From Lachnospiraceae bacterium (GTDB taxonomy: Bacteria; Bacillota; Clostridia; Lachnospirales; Lachnospiraceae), in NCBI GenBank assembly GCA_024691425.1, contig JAILNQ010000049.1, positions 1 through 60,484 of the forward strand: a stretch of 60,484 nt of DNA. The letters run 5' to 3'. Within the stretch, counting starts at the first letter, position 1, and every line of letters begins with the position of its first letter. The translations under genes were made by a program, and so were the position numbers. The notes under the pieces were generated by a model, which saw only the letters and a program-made list of their open reading frames with translations, searched no databases and was not told where the DNA came from. Below, one piece after another: positions 25,928-33,540 of the stretch.

Positions 25928-26779
25928 TCATATGCGAACGACTATAACTCTGTCGTTTCCGCCGTAATCCTTCACTGTCTCGATGCGGGAAAATCCCGCG
26001 TCCTCAAATATTTTCGCAACATCTTCCGCCTGGTCGTATCCTATCTCGACAGCCGCAAAGCCTCCTGAATTAAGATGCTCCCTTGCAGACTCTGCGATCC
26101 TTCTGTAGAAGGCAAGTCCGTCTGCTCCGCCGTCGAGCGCTATCCTCGGATCGTGGTCACGGACTTCCGGCATGAGAGTTTCTATGACATCAGTCCGTAT
26201 GTACGGCGGATTGGAAATGATCACGTCGAACTTCCTTCCGGGGACCGCAGAAAACATATCTCCTGCTATGAACTCGGCAGAACCTCCGTTAAGGCCTCCC
26301 GAAGCATCAAGGACCGAATGATTTTCGCGGGCTATGATAAGAGCGTCCTCCGAGATGTCGACGCCGACTCCGCGGCATCCGTTCTTGTAATGCATCAGCG
26401 ACAGAAGAAGGCATCCGCTTCCGGTGCACAGATCGAGTATTTCCGAGCCGTCATCGGTATAGCGCATCGCTTCTTCGACGAGGCATTCGCTGTCCTGCCG
26501 CGGGATGAGCACCTTATCGCTCACGCGAAAATCGATCCCCATGAAGCAGCACGTCCCGGTCAGATGTGCAAGAGGCACATGCTCTGCTCTTTTTGCAAGA
26601 AGGCGCATGTAATTTTTCTCTTCTGCAGTTCCAAGCTTCTCTTCAGGATGGACCAGCAGATAGTCGCGCTCTTTCCCCGTTATAAACTCCAAAAGCAGCC
26701 TTGCATCCAAGGCTGCTTCAGGTATTCCGGCATCAGACAGAATCTGAGTGCCGTTTTTATGTGCCACGCTATAATTCAT
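25928..26779 (-). CDS. prmC: Release factor glutamine methyltransferase
   Basis: This 283-residue AdoMet enzyme methylates the GGQ glutamine of release factors 1 and 2. The N-terminal substrate-binding bundle is followed by the Rossmann domain with ILDLCTGSGCLLLSL and the catalytic SNPPYIRTD. The frame is open to 26833, but ATG 26779 (MNYSVAHKNG), overlapping the stop of the DUF1385 gene by 11 bases, fits the family's N-terminus better. It is encoded just before its substrate gene prfA, as in most Firmicutes. Confidence 0.94.
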   Translation of the reverse strand: MNYSVAHKNGTQILSDAGIPEAALDARLLLEFITGKERDYLLVHPEEKLGTAEEKNYMRLLAKRAEHVPLAHLTGTCCFMGIDFRVSDKVLIPRQDSECLVEEAMRYTDDGSEILDLCTGSGCLLLSLMHYKNGCRGVGVDISEDALIIARENHSVLDASGGLNGGSAEFIAGDMFSAVPGRKFDVIISNPPYIRTDVIETLMPEVRDHDPRIALDGGADGLAFYRRIAESAREHLNSGGFAAVEIGYDQAEDVAKIFEDAGFSRIETVKDYGGNDRVIVVRI

Positions 26780-27725
26780 CAGAATTTTTTCCGAGGTACT
26801 CCTTCCAGTCGAATACCGCCTCAACGGCCGCAATGCCGACCTCTATCATAGTGTCGTCGGGCTCACGCGTTGTAAGGCGCTGAAGCCACATTCCGGGGGC
26901 TGACAGTATACGTATCACGATGTTGTTGTATCTTCCCGCAAGCCTTATGATCTCGTACGAGATCGATGCGATCACGGGGATCAGAAGAAGCCTTATCGCG
27001 ATCCTTGCGACCGGCTCTTCGACTCTTATGAAAATGAACAGTATGACGCTTATGAAAACAACGAAGAACAGAAAGCTCGTTCCGCAGCGCTTATGCTCGC
27101 GGGATGCGTTCCTTACGTTTTCGACAGTGAGCTCGTGTCCGGTCTCGATGCAGTTGATGCATTTATGCTCCGCACCGTGATACATGAACACGCGGCGTAT
27201 ATCCTTCATGCACGATATCAGAACGATATATCCGATGAAGATCAGCACGCGGAGTGCGCCTTCAAGCGCGGCGAGCGCGGTGTCGCTGACGATGACGTTC
27301 TTTAAAAGCTGTGAAAGATAATAAGGAAGCAGCACGAAAAGCCCGATCGCGAAAGCCATCGAAATGATGACCGTGACCGTCGAAAGGACTTTTTCGGTAT
27401 GGTCCTTGAAGATCCTGTCGATTATCTTGTCCTTCTTGTGGGTATCGGTCTCCTCCTCGTAGAACGACGCGGAGTAATTGAGCGTCCTTATGCCGAGGAT
27501 CAGAGAATCAATGAAATTAAAGACGCCGCGGATGAACGGAATGCGTGTCAGCGCCTTTGACGGCGCGAACGATTCATATTCCTCGACGGTGACATCGATA
27601 TCTCCTTCAGGAGTGCGGACCGCGACGGAATACTTGTCCTTGTTCTTCATCATAATGCCTTCAAGAACGGCCTGTCCGCCTATGCCCGAGTAGCGCGGTT
27701 TTTTTCTTTTTCCCTTATCTGCCAT
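26769..27725 (-). CDS. DUF1385 membrane protein (YqhQ-like)
   Basis: A 318-residue integral membrane protein of the DUF1385 family. IGGQAVLEGIMMKNKDKYSV at the N-terminus is the family signature; about five hydrophobic helices follow. The conserved YHGAEHKCINCIETGHELT, with several His and Cys, suggests metal binding. Function in bacteria is not established. Its place between rpmE and prmC is the usual Clostridia arrangement. The upstream ribosome site is weak (GGAT), and the rpmE terminator sits 24 bases before ATG 27725. Confidence 0.9.
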   Translation of the reverse strand: MADKGKRKKPRYSGIGGQAVLEGIMMKNKDKYSVAVRTPEGDIDVTVEEYESFAPSKALTRIPFIRGVFNFIDSLILGIRTLNYSASFYEEETDTHKKDKIIDRIFKDHTEKVLSTVTVIISMAFAIGLFVLLPYYLSQLLKNVIVSDTALAALEGALRVLIFIGYIVLISCMKDIRRVFMYHGAEHKCINCIETGHELTVENVRNASREHKRCGTSFLFFVVFISVILFIFIRVEEPVARIAIRLLLIPVIASISYEIIRLAGRYNNIVIRILSAPGMWLQRLTTREPDDTMIEVGIAAVEAVFDWKEYLGKNSDEL

Positions 27726-27748
27726 CTGTCTGTATCCGTATTAATAAA

Positions 27749-27773
27749 ATGATGAGTGCTGTGCACTCATCAT
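27749..27773 (-). terminator. Rho-independent terminator of rpmE
   Basis: ATGATGAGTGC / GCACTCATCAT form an 11-bp stem with a 3-base loop, followed on the minus strand by TTTATTAAT. Confidence 0.8.
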
Positions 27774-27781
27774 CATCTGTT

Positions 27782-27982
27782 TCATTTAACGCCGTATTTC
27801 TTATTGAACTTATCTATACGTCCGTCGGTCCTTGCGCCCTTCTGCTGTCCCGTATAGAACGAATGGCACTTGGAACAGATCTCTACGTGAATGTCTTCCT
27901 TTGTTGAACCTGTTACAAATGTATTTCCGCAGTTGCATGTTACGGTCGCCTGATGGTATGCGGGATGTAATCCTTCCTTCAT
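27782..27982 (-). CDS. rpmE: 50S ribosomal protein L31 (zinc-binding type)
   Basis: A 66-residue large-subunit protein: [20 protein letters not shown], then [13 protein letters not shown] and the C-terminal [10 protein letters not shown]. The Cys residues in CNCG and CSKC mark the zinc-containing (C+) form. The frame runs open to 28054, but ATG 27982 has AGGTGA before it and the family start. It has its own promoter about 45 bases upstream and a terminator right after, so it can be made as a single-gene transcript. Confidence 0.96.
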   Translation of the reverse strand: MKEGLHPAYHQATVTCNCGNTFVTGSTKEDIHVEICSKCHSFYTGQQKGARTDGRIDKFNKKYGVK

Positions 27983-28025
27983 TTCTTTCACCTCACAAAT
28001 AGTATAACGATCAAACAACAGACCG

Positions 28026-28054
28026 ATTATAACGCAACCCCTGCCATTAGGCAA
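28026..28054 (-). promoter_or_regulatory. Predicted rpmE promoter
   Basis: Minus strand TTGCCT (28054-28049), 17-bp spacer, TATAAT (28031-28026), giving a leader of about 37 bases before the L31 ATG. Confidence 0.7.
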
Positions 28055-28071
28055 GTGTTTTTTGCGCCATT

Positions 28072-29325
28072 TTATGATTCCTCGAGGAAAACTTCCCCAT
28101 TGTTTATCATATCGATCATAATCTGGGCTATCTTTGGATCGAACTGAGTGCCCTTGTTCTTCTCAAGTTCGGACAGTATCACGTCCTTCGTCAGATGGTT
28201 CCTGTAGCATCTGTCGGAGTTCATGGCATCGAGCGCATCCGCCACGCAGATGATACGTGCAACGAGCGGGATATTTTCGCCTGCAAGGCCTTCCATGTAT
28301 CCTGTCCCGTCATATCTCTCATGATGGTAGACAGCGCCGTCCCTGATCCCGTCTATGGCGGTGAAATCCTTGAGGATGTTGCCGCCGTTCGTCGTGTGGC
28401 TCTCCATCACATCGAACTCTTCCTTGGTAAGAAGTCCCGGCTTGTTGAGTATCGCCCCGGGGATCGAGAGCTTTCCGCAGTCGTGCATGAGGCCGATGTA
28501 GCCGATGTCACGTATCTGCTCTTCGTTCATGCCGAGCTTCTCCGCGATCTTCTGCGAATAGTAGGATACCCTCGCGCTGTGTCCCTTCGTGTATCTGTCC
28601 TTCGTATCTATGAAATTCGCGAATGTGCTCATAGTCTGGGATATAACGTTGTTGAGCCTCTCCGAGTTCCTTCTGTAGTTCTCCTCCCTGATCCTGTAGA
28701 GGACGTATGCCACTGCGGATGTGAACCATGCGACAAGAAGAACCATGATGACCCAGAAGAGAGCATATTTTCTTACCGGCTTGTATCTGCATCCCGTGAA
28801 GCTGAGCTCATTGAAATCCATGAGTTCCTTCGAGATCATGACCGCTCCGAACGTTGCGGAATCTCCCGCCTCGATCGTCTCGATACGGTTGTCGGGAGTG
28901 ATCTTTATCGTATCTTCCTGCTTGTCATATTCCCACTCGCCGTTCCAGTAACTGTCTATAGTGATGTTCTTTTCGGGAACGAAAATCAAGACGCTCCAGT
29001 TCACTATGTCATATGACGAATTGTTGGTTATCGTGTTGTCGTACTGTGCGCCGTATGTCTGAAGAGGAGTGTCGGGATCGTTCGTCCAGTGCTTCGAAAT
29101 ATCCACTGTATAAGCATAGTCATCCTTTGCTATGATGGACCCGTCAGAAGCGGTGATCGATGCTCCTGCGTCTTCATCGCTGTTGATACGTATCCTATAT
29201 TGGAAAGGTGTGTTGAGATCGTGCCTCACCTTGGCTTCAAGCGCTCCTATGCCTGCGAGAAGAACAGCCAGAATGATGATGAGGATCGCAACACCGTACC
29301 TGCTGCCTTTTTTCTTTTTATTCAT
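28072..29325 (-). CDS. Membrane-anchored HD-GYP phosphodiesterase
   Basis: A 417-residue protein with an N-terminal membrane helix (about residues 11-30), an extracellular beta-sandwich-like domain (35-185) resembling a carbohydrate-binding fold, a second helix (about 190-212) and a cytoplasmic HD-GYP domain. The catalytic His-Asp is in [10 protein letters not shown]. The GYP triad is changed: [13 protein letters not shown] has Met for Pro. The family hydrolyses cyclic di-GMP; the altered triad leaves activity uncertain. ATG 29325 with GGAGG six bases upstream is preferred to the Met at 29340. The topology suggests that an external ligand controls nucleotide hydrolysis. Confidence 0.9.
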   Translation of the reverse strand: MNKKKKGSRYGVAILIIILAVLLAGIGALEAKVRHDLNTPFQYRIRINSDEDAGASITASDGSIIAKDDYAYTVDISKHWTNDPDTPLQTYGAQYDNTITNNSSYDIVNWSVLIFVPEKNITIDSYWNGEWEYDKQEDTIKITPDNRIETIEAGDSATFGAVMISKELMDFNELSFTGCRYKPVRKYALFWVIMVLLVAWFTSAVAYVLYRIREENYRRNSERLNNVISQTMSTFANFIDTKDRYTKGHSARVSYYSQKIAEKLGMNEEQIRDIGYIGLMHDCGKLSIPGAILNKPGLLTKEEFDVMESHTTNGGNILKDFTAIDGIRDGAVYHHERYDGTGYMEGLAGENIPLVARIICVADALDAMNSDRCYRNHLTKDVILSELEKNKGTQFDPKIAQIMIDMINNGEVFLEES

Positions 29326-29355
29326 GTATTTCCTCCGCATTACTGTGTAACAATA

Positions 29356-29383
29356 ATTATATCGGCTTTAAAGATTATTTCAA
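29356..29383 (-). promoter_or_regulatory. Predicted promoter of the membrane HD-GYP gene
   Basis: Minus strand TTGAAA (29383-29378), 16-bp spacer, TATAAT (29361-29356). It stands back to back with the promoter of the DUF4153 gene. Confidence 0.6.
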
Positions 29384-29402
29384 TACAGGAGTTTTCACTT
29401 GT

Positions 29403-29431
29403 TTGTTTTCGGCGGACGATTATAGTATAAT
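29403..29431 (+). promoter_or_regulatory. Predicted promoter of the DUF4153 gene
   Basis: TTGTTT (29403-29408), 17-bp spacer, TATAAT (29426-29431). The start codon is 56 bases further on. Confidence 0.65.
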
Positions 29432-29487
29432 CTTTGTCGCGGAAACCATCCGCAAATACCATCCGTATAGAAGGAAGGGGTTTTACT

Positions 29488-31338
29488 ATGGAAAGGTTCA
29501 GGAATTTCTGCAAAAAAGCATTTTCTTATCCGGCGCTTCTTCACAAGACGCACCCTCTGACTGCAGCAGCAGTCATTGTGACAACAGTTCTTTTCGCCGT
29601 TTACACGTTCATCTGGAGCATGCTCGATTACTCGGACACGCATTTTTACATGGACGTTCTCTTATCGGTGTGCTTAGCAAGCGTGTATTATACGGTTTTC
29701 GCCCTCTGTCTTGAAAGCATAAAGCCGAGGCTTTCTGCTAACGCCCTGATCATCATCCGCATAGCGCTTGCGCTCCCGGCCATCATCATGGGATTCGTTA
29801 CCTTGAACGTTTCAGGCAGGAGTCACAGGGCTCTTTTCAATTTCATAGACAGCATCCAGAACCGGCTCGGCATGATATCCATCATAATGTACATAATGGG
29901 CATCCTTGTGATCTGCTGTCTTCTTGCCCTTTACTTCTCATACAGCCATGACATTCATCAGACATTCAACCGCCATATACTCAACTGCAATTCGAAGATC
30001 TTCTTCTCTTCGATAATATACGGCGTCATTCAGCTCGGAGTGCTGTTCCTTACCCTGATAGTCATGGTTCTGCTCTATGATGACGCTTTCGACTATATCC
30101 CGACGATACTCGTTATCATAAATGGATTATTCTACGTGCCCGCGATCATATATTCTCTTACGCACGAAAATGAAGAAGCGAACATGTTCTTCCAGGTGCT
30201 CACAAGGTATATCATGCTCGTCATCACGATGCTCGGCTTCGTGATCATATACATATACATGATAAAGCTCATCGTGACCGCATCCGTGCCGTCCAACTCG
30301 GTTTACGCGATACTGACTTCGCTCTTCATCGTGTCGATGTTCGTATCGTATATGTGCACGCCGTTCGATGAGACAGGCTTTCTGCAGAAGTTCGCGCACA
30401 GCTGCCCTCTTGTCTTCGCACCGTTCATTCTGATGCAGTGCTATACGATCTTCGTCAGGATAGGACAGTACGGCCTTACTCCGAAGAGATACTTCGGCGT
30501 CGCTTTCATAATCTTCGAGATCACTTACATAGTCTACTATACGGTATATAAAAAGCACGTCAAAGAGGTCGCTGGCAGGAACATACTGCTCATCATGTGC
30601 GTTTTCGTCGTCATCACCGTTTTCGCGCCGGGGCTCAGCGCCAAGGGGCTTTCTACTATGCTCGCAAAGCATACGCTTTCATCCTATCTTGAAAAAGCCG
30701 GAGATAATGCGGCAGTTTCCGGAAAGGAATACATGCACGCGAGCGCGGCGTATGATTTTCTCGCAGATAAGGGTTTCGGCGACGGCAAGATTGAAAAGTA
30801 TTTCCAGGGAATAGACAAGGATACTCTGAAATCGCTGAGAACAGGTGCCAAAGAGGCTGCGGATTCCGTCCGCGATGACAGTGACGGCTATCTGGGCAGC
30901 GACGAAAAGAGCGGATGGTACAACGATGACCTGATGGAGCTCACCGCAGGCGCGGGCGTCGACATCAGCGGCTACAATAAAATGATGCATGTCGTGATAA
31001 GGGATACGAAAGAATCACGCTACGGCGACAAAACGCCTGTCGACAGTACAAAGCTTTCGGCATACATTGTCGGGCGTGATTACGAAGGCCCGATAAGCAT
31101 CGACGGAAAGAGCGAGTTCGACCTGAGCGGCTTCGTCAGCGCCTTCAATGAACTGAGCGAGGAAAAGAACGCGCAGATAATCTCGGATGACGAATTCCGC
31201 GGACAGTGCCAGGGGCTGTGCATTATCGATATAACAGAAAATGCCCGCATGTACGTAACAAATGCGGACACTTCCTGGAATGAAAAAACAGGTGAAGATC
31301 TGTACATAAACCTTGAAGGCTATCTCTTCATGAAATAG
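29488..31338 (+). CDS. DUF4153 polytopic membrane protein
   Basis: A 616-residue protein: about ten to twelve membrane helices in the first 400 residues, including RIGQYGLTPKRYFGV, which I read as the DUF4153 signature. A roughly 200-residue charged extracellular or cytosolic domain follows (LEKAGDNAAVSGKEYM to the end). No function is established for the family. ATG 29488 has GAAGGAAGGGG upstream; an earlier open stretch from 29434 lacks a ribosome site and overlaps the promoter. Its stop codon is one base from the rho stop on the other strand. Confidence 0.85.
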   Translation: MERFRNFCKKAFSYPALLHKTHPLTAAAVIVTTVLFAVYTFIWSMLDYSDTHFYMDVLLSVCLASVYYTVFALCLESIKPRLSANALIIIRIALALPAIIMGFVTLNVSGRSHRALFNFIDSIQNRLGMISIIMYIMGILVICCLLALYFSYSHDIHQTFNRHILNCNSKIFFSSIIYGVIQLGVLFLTLIVMVLLYDDAFDYIPTILVIINGLFYVPAIIYSLTHENEEANMFFQVLTRYIMLVITMLGFVIIYIYMIKLIVTASVPSNSVYAILTSLFIVSMFVSYMCTPFDETGFLQKFAHSCPLVFAPFILMQCYTIFVRIGQYGLTPKRYFGVAFIIFEITYIVYYTVYKKHVKEVAGRNILLIMCVFVVITVFAPGLSAKGLSTMLAKHTLSSYLEKAGDNAAVSGKEYMHASAAYDFLADKGFGDGKIEKYFQGIDKDTLKSLRTGAKEAADSVRDDSDGYLGSDEKSGWYNDDLMELTAGAGVDISGYNKMMHVVIRDTKESRYGDKTPVDSTKLSAYIVGRDYEGPISIDGKSEFDLSGFVSAFNELSEEKNAQIISDDEFRGQCQGLCIIDITENARMYVTNADTSWNEKTGEDLYINLEGYLFMK

Positions 31339-31339
31339 A

Positions 31340-32734
31340 TCAGTAAAACCTTATCTTCTTGATCATTTCGATGAAATCGACATTGTTCTTTGTATCAACA
31401 AAGAGGTTGATGCATTTCTCGACCGCTTCCTCGGGCTTGAGGCCGTTGAACGCCTTACGCATGACGTTGATTGCTTCAAGCTCGTAGGGCTCGAGGAGAA
31501 GGTCATCTCTTCTCGTTCCTGACTTGGGTATATCTATCGCAGGGAACACCCTCTTTTCCGAGAGCTTTCTGTCGAGAACCATCTCCATGTTTCCTGTTCC
31601 CTTGAATTCCTCATATACAACATCATCCATCTTCGAACCCGTATCAATGAGGGCCGTTGCAAGTATCGTAAGGCTTCCGCCTTCGCGCATGTTCCTTGCT
31701 GCGCCGAAGAAACGCTTGGGCATATGAAGAGCTGCGGGATCGAGACCGCCGGACAGCGTACGTCCGCTCGGCTGAACGGTCAGGTTGTATGCACGCGTGA
31801 GCCTCGTTATCGAATCGAGAAGGATTATGACGTCCTCTCCGTGCTCTACGAGCCTCTTCGCACGCTCTATCACCATTTCCGATACTCTCTTGTGATGCTC
31901 CGGAAGCTCATCGAATGTCGAATAGATGACCTCGACCTGCTCTCCTTCGATCGATTCCTTGATATCGGTAACCTCCTCGGGACGCTCGTCTATGAGCAGT
32001 ATGAGAAGGTGCATTTCCGGATTGTTCTTCGTGATCGATTTTGCCACATCTTTAAGGAGCGTTGTCTTTCCTGCCTTAGGCGGCGACACGATCATACCTC
32101 TCTGTCCTTTACCGACAGGGCACATCATGTCCATAATACGCATCGCTATGCTGCCTCCGGGCGTTTCAAGTCTCAGCTTCTCGTCAGGGAAGATCGGCGT
32201 TAAGTCCTCGAAGTTCTTGCGCTTGCCCGCCTCGGCCGGCGACAGTCCGTTTATGGATCTGACGAAAAGAAGCGCTCCGAACTTATCGGTCGGATTCTTG
32301 ACTCTCATATTGCCGACGATGATATCTCCTGTCTTGAGCCCGAATCTTCTTATCTGGCTCGGTGCGACGTAGACGTCATCATCTCCGGGAAGATAATTCT
32401 CGCTCCTGATGAATCCGTATCCGTCAGACATTACCTCGAGAATGCCTCTTGCTTCCTCGCCGGAGTCTAGCATCTTCTTCTCCTCAGAAAGCTCGGATTC
32501 CTCACCGAAGGCAGTTTTCCTGTCATCTTCGGAAAGCGTCTTCTTCGCTTTCTCCTCCGCTTCGCCCGCCTTTTCAGGCTTTGCCGCAGCAGCTGCGGCT
32601 TCCTTTGCATCGAGCGCGAGCATCGCATCAACTATCTCACTCTTCTTCATGAGCGAGATTCCCTTGATCTTGCGTGCTTTTGCTATATCCTTCAGGGCCG
32701 CAAGTGACAATGATTCATACTTTTCGCGTGTCAT
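31340..32734 (-). CDS. rho: Transcription termination factor Rho
   Basis: A hexameric RNA helicase that ends untranslated transcripts. At 464 residues it is somewhat longer than E. coli Rho (419), owing to a roughly 50-residue charged insert (residues 45-95, rich in Glu, Lys and Ala) between the N-terminal helical domain and the RNA-binding domain ([15 protein letters not shown]). Walker A is [28 protein letters not shown] and the Q-loop region around [13 protein letters not shown] are present. AAGGAGG precedes ATG 32734. Such inserts are common in clostridial Rho proteins and can affect RNA binding. Confidence 0.96.
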   Translation of the reverse strand: MTREKYESLSLAALKDIAKARKIKGISLMKKSEIVDAMLALDAKEAAAAAAKPEKAGEAEEKAKKTLSEDDRKTAFGEESELSEEKKMLDSGEEARGILEVMSDGYGFIRSENYLPGDDDVYVAPSQIRRFGLKTGDIIVGNMRVKNPTDKFGALLFVRSINGLSPAEAGKRKNFEDLTPIFPDEKLRLETPGGSIAMRIMDMMCPVGKGQRGMIVSPPKAGKTTLLKDVAKSITKNNPEMHLLILLIDERPEEVTDIKESIEGEQVEVIYSTFDELPEHHKRVSEMVIERAKRLVEHGEDVIILLDSITRLTRAYNLTVQPSGRTLSGGLDPAALHMPKRFFGAARNMREGGSLTILATALIDTGSKMDDVVYEEFKGTGNMEMVLDRKLSEKRVFPAIDIPKSGTRRDDLLLEPYELEAINVMRKAFNGLKPEEAVEKCINLFVDTKNNVDFIEMIKKIRFY

Positions 32735-32779
32735 AAAACCTCCTTGATCATGCTCAGTTTGTTCTGTTTTCCTGATCTT

Positions 32780-32808
32780 TTGACTTTTCCAATTTTAATA
32801 AGTATTAT
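32780..32808 (+). promoter_or_regulatory. Promoter predicted to give a leaderless DUF4364 mRNA
   Basis: TTGACT (32780-32785), 17-bp spacer, TATTAT (32803-32808). The ATG at 32815 is seven bases beyond the -10, the usual start-site distance, and no Shine-Dalgarno site fits between. Confidence 0.65.
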
Positions 32809-32814
32809 ATAGCC

Positions 32815-33327
32815 ATGACTGAACCGCAGACTCTTACAAAGCTCATAGCGCTTTATATGCTCAATAAAGTCGACTATCCTCTGTCGCAGGCGCAGATATA
32901 TGAATTCACGCTTGAGAAGGGATATGCCGATTATTTCACGTTGAATCAGGCGCTTTTCGAGCTGACCGAGGACGGGTTCGTCGAGTCGAGCAAAACTCAC
33001 AGCACCACGATCCTGTCCCTTACCGACAAGGGCAGGGACACGCTGACATTTTTCGGCAACCGGATCTCCGAAGGCATCAAAAATGACATAAATGCATACT
33101 TCGAAGAGCACCGCATGGAAATCGCGAATGCAATGTCAGTCATGACAAATTATTACCGTACATCTTCCGGAGATTATGTGGCAGAGCTTACTGCCCGTGA
33201 GAAATCGGTAGATATCCTCAACATCAGGCTTAATATGCCATCCGAGGAAAGCGCCCGCATCGTGTGCGACAACTGGCGCGAAAAATCATCGGATGTCTAC
33301 GCCTTTCTTATCGAGCAGCTTCTCTGA
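32815..33327 (+). CDS. DUF4364 winged-helix protein
   Basis: A 170-residue protein of the DUF4364 family. The first 80 residues (LTKLIALYMLNKVDYPLSQA, then FELTEDGFVESS and LTDKGRDTL) form a PadR-like winged helix; the rest is a helical-beta extension. It is presumed to bind DNA, but no target is known. It is transcribed away from rho, and the start codon coincides with the predicted transcription start. DUF4250 lies convergent just downstream. Confidence 0.85.
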   Translation: MTEPQTLTKLIALYMLNKVDYPLSQAQIYEFTLEKGYADYFTLNQALFELTEDGFVESSKTHSTTILSLTDKGRDTLTFFGNRISEGIKNDINAYFEEHRMEIANAMSVMTNYYRTSSGDYVAELTAREKSVDILNIRLNMPSEESARIVCDNWREKSSDVYAFLIEQLL

Positions 33328-33362
33328 CACCAGGCATCTTTGACAGTCTCAGTTGACCTATA

Positions 33363-33539
33363 TTATGTAAACCTATTCAGGCCTCCATCATATTCATATC
33401 CGATTTCGGCAAGCTTCGATATTATCTCATCCTTATCAGCATCCATGTCTTCACAGAGCTCATCGAGACTTCCGTAAAAATCGCGCAGCTTCATGTTGAC
33501 GAAACTCAAAAGCATTGCCGGATCTTTTGGAATATCCAT
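33363..33539 (-). CDS. Small DUF4250 protein
   Basis: A 58-residue protein that standard ORF cutoffs miss. It begins MDIPKDPAMLLSFVNMKLRD and continues LDELCEDMDADKDEIISKLA, both typical of the DUF4250 family of Firmicutes; no function is known. It appears to be one compact helical domain. ATG 33539 comes one base after the stop of the beta-mannosidase gene, so it is probably translated by coupling. Confidence 0.88.
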   Translation of the reverse strand: MDIPKDPAMLLSFVNMKLRDFYGSLDELCEDMDADKDEIISKLAEIGYEYDGGLNRFT

Positions 33540-33540
33540 A

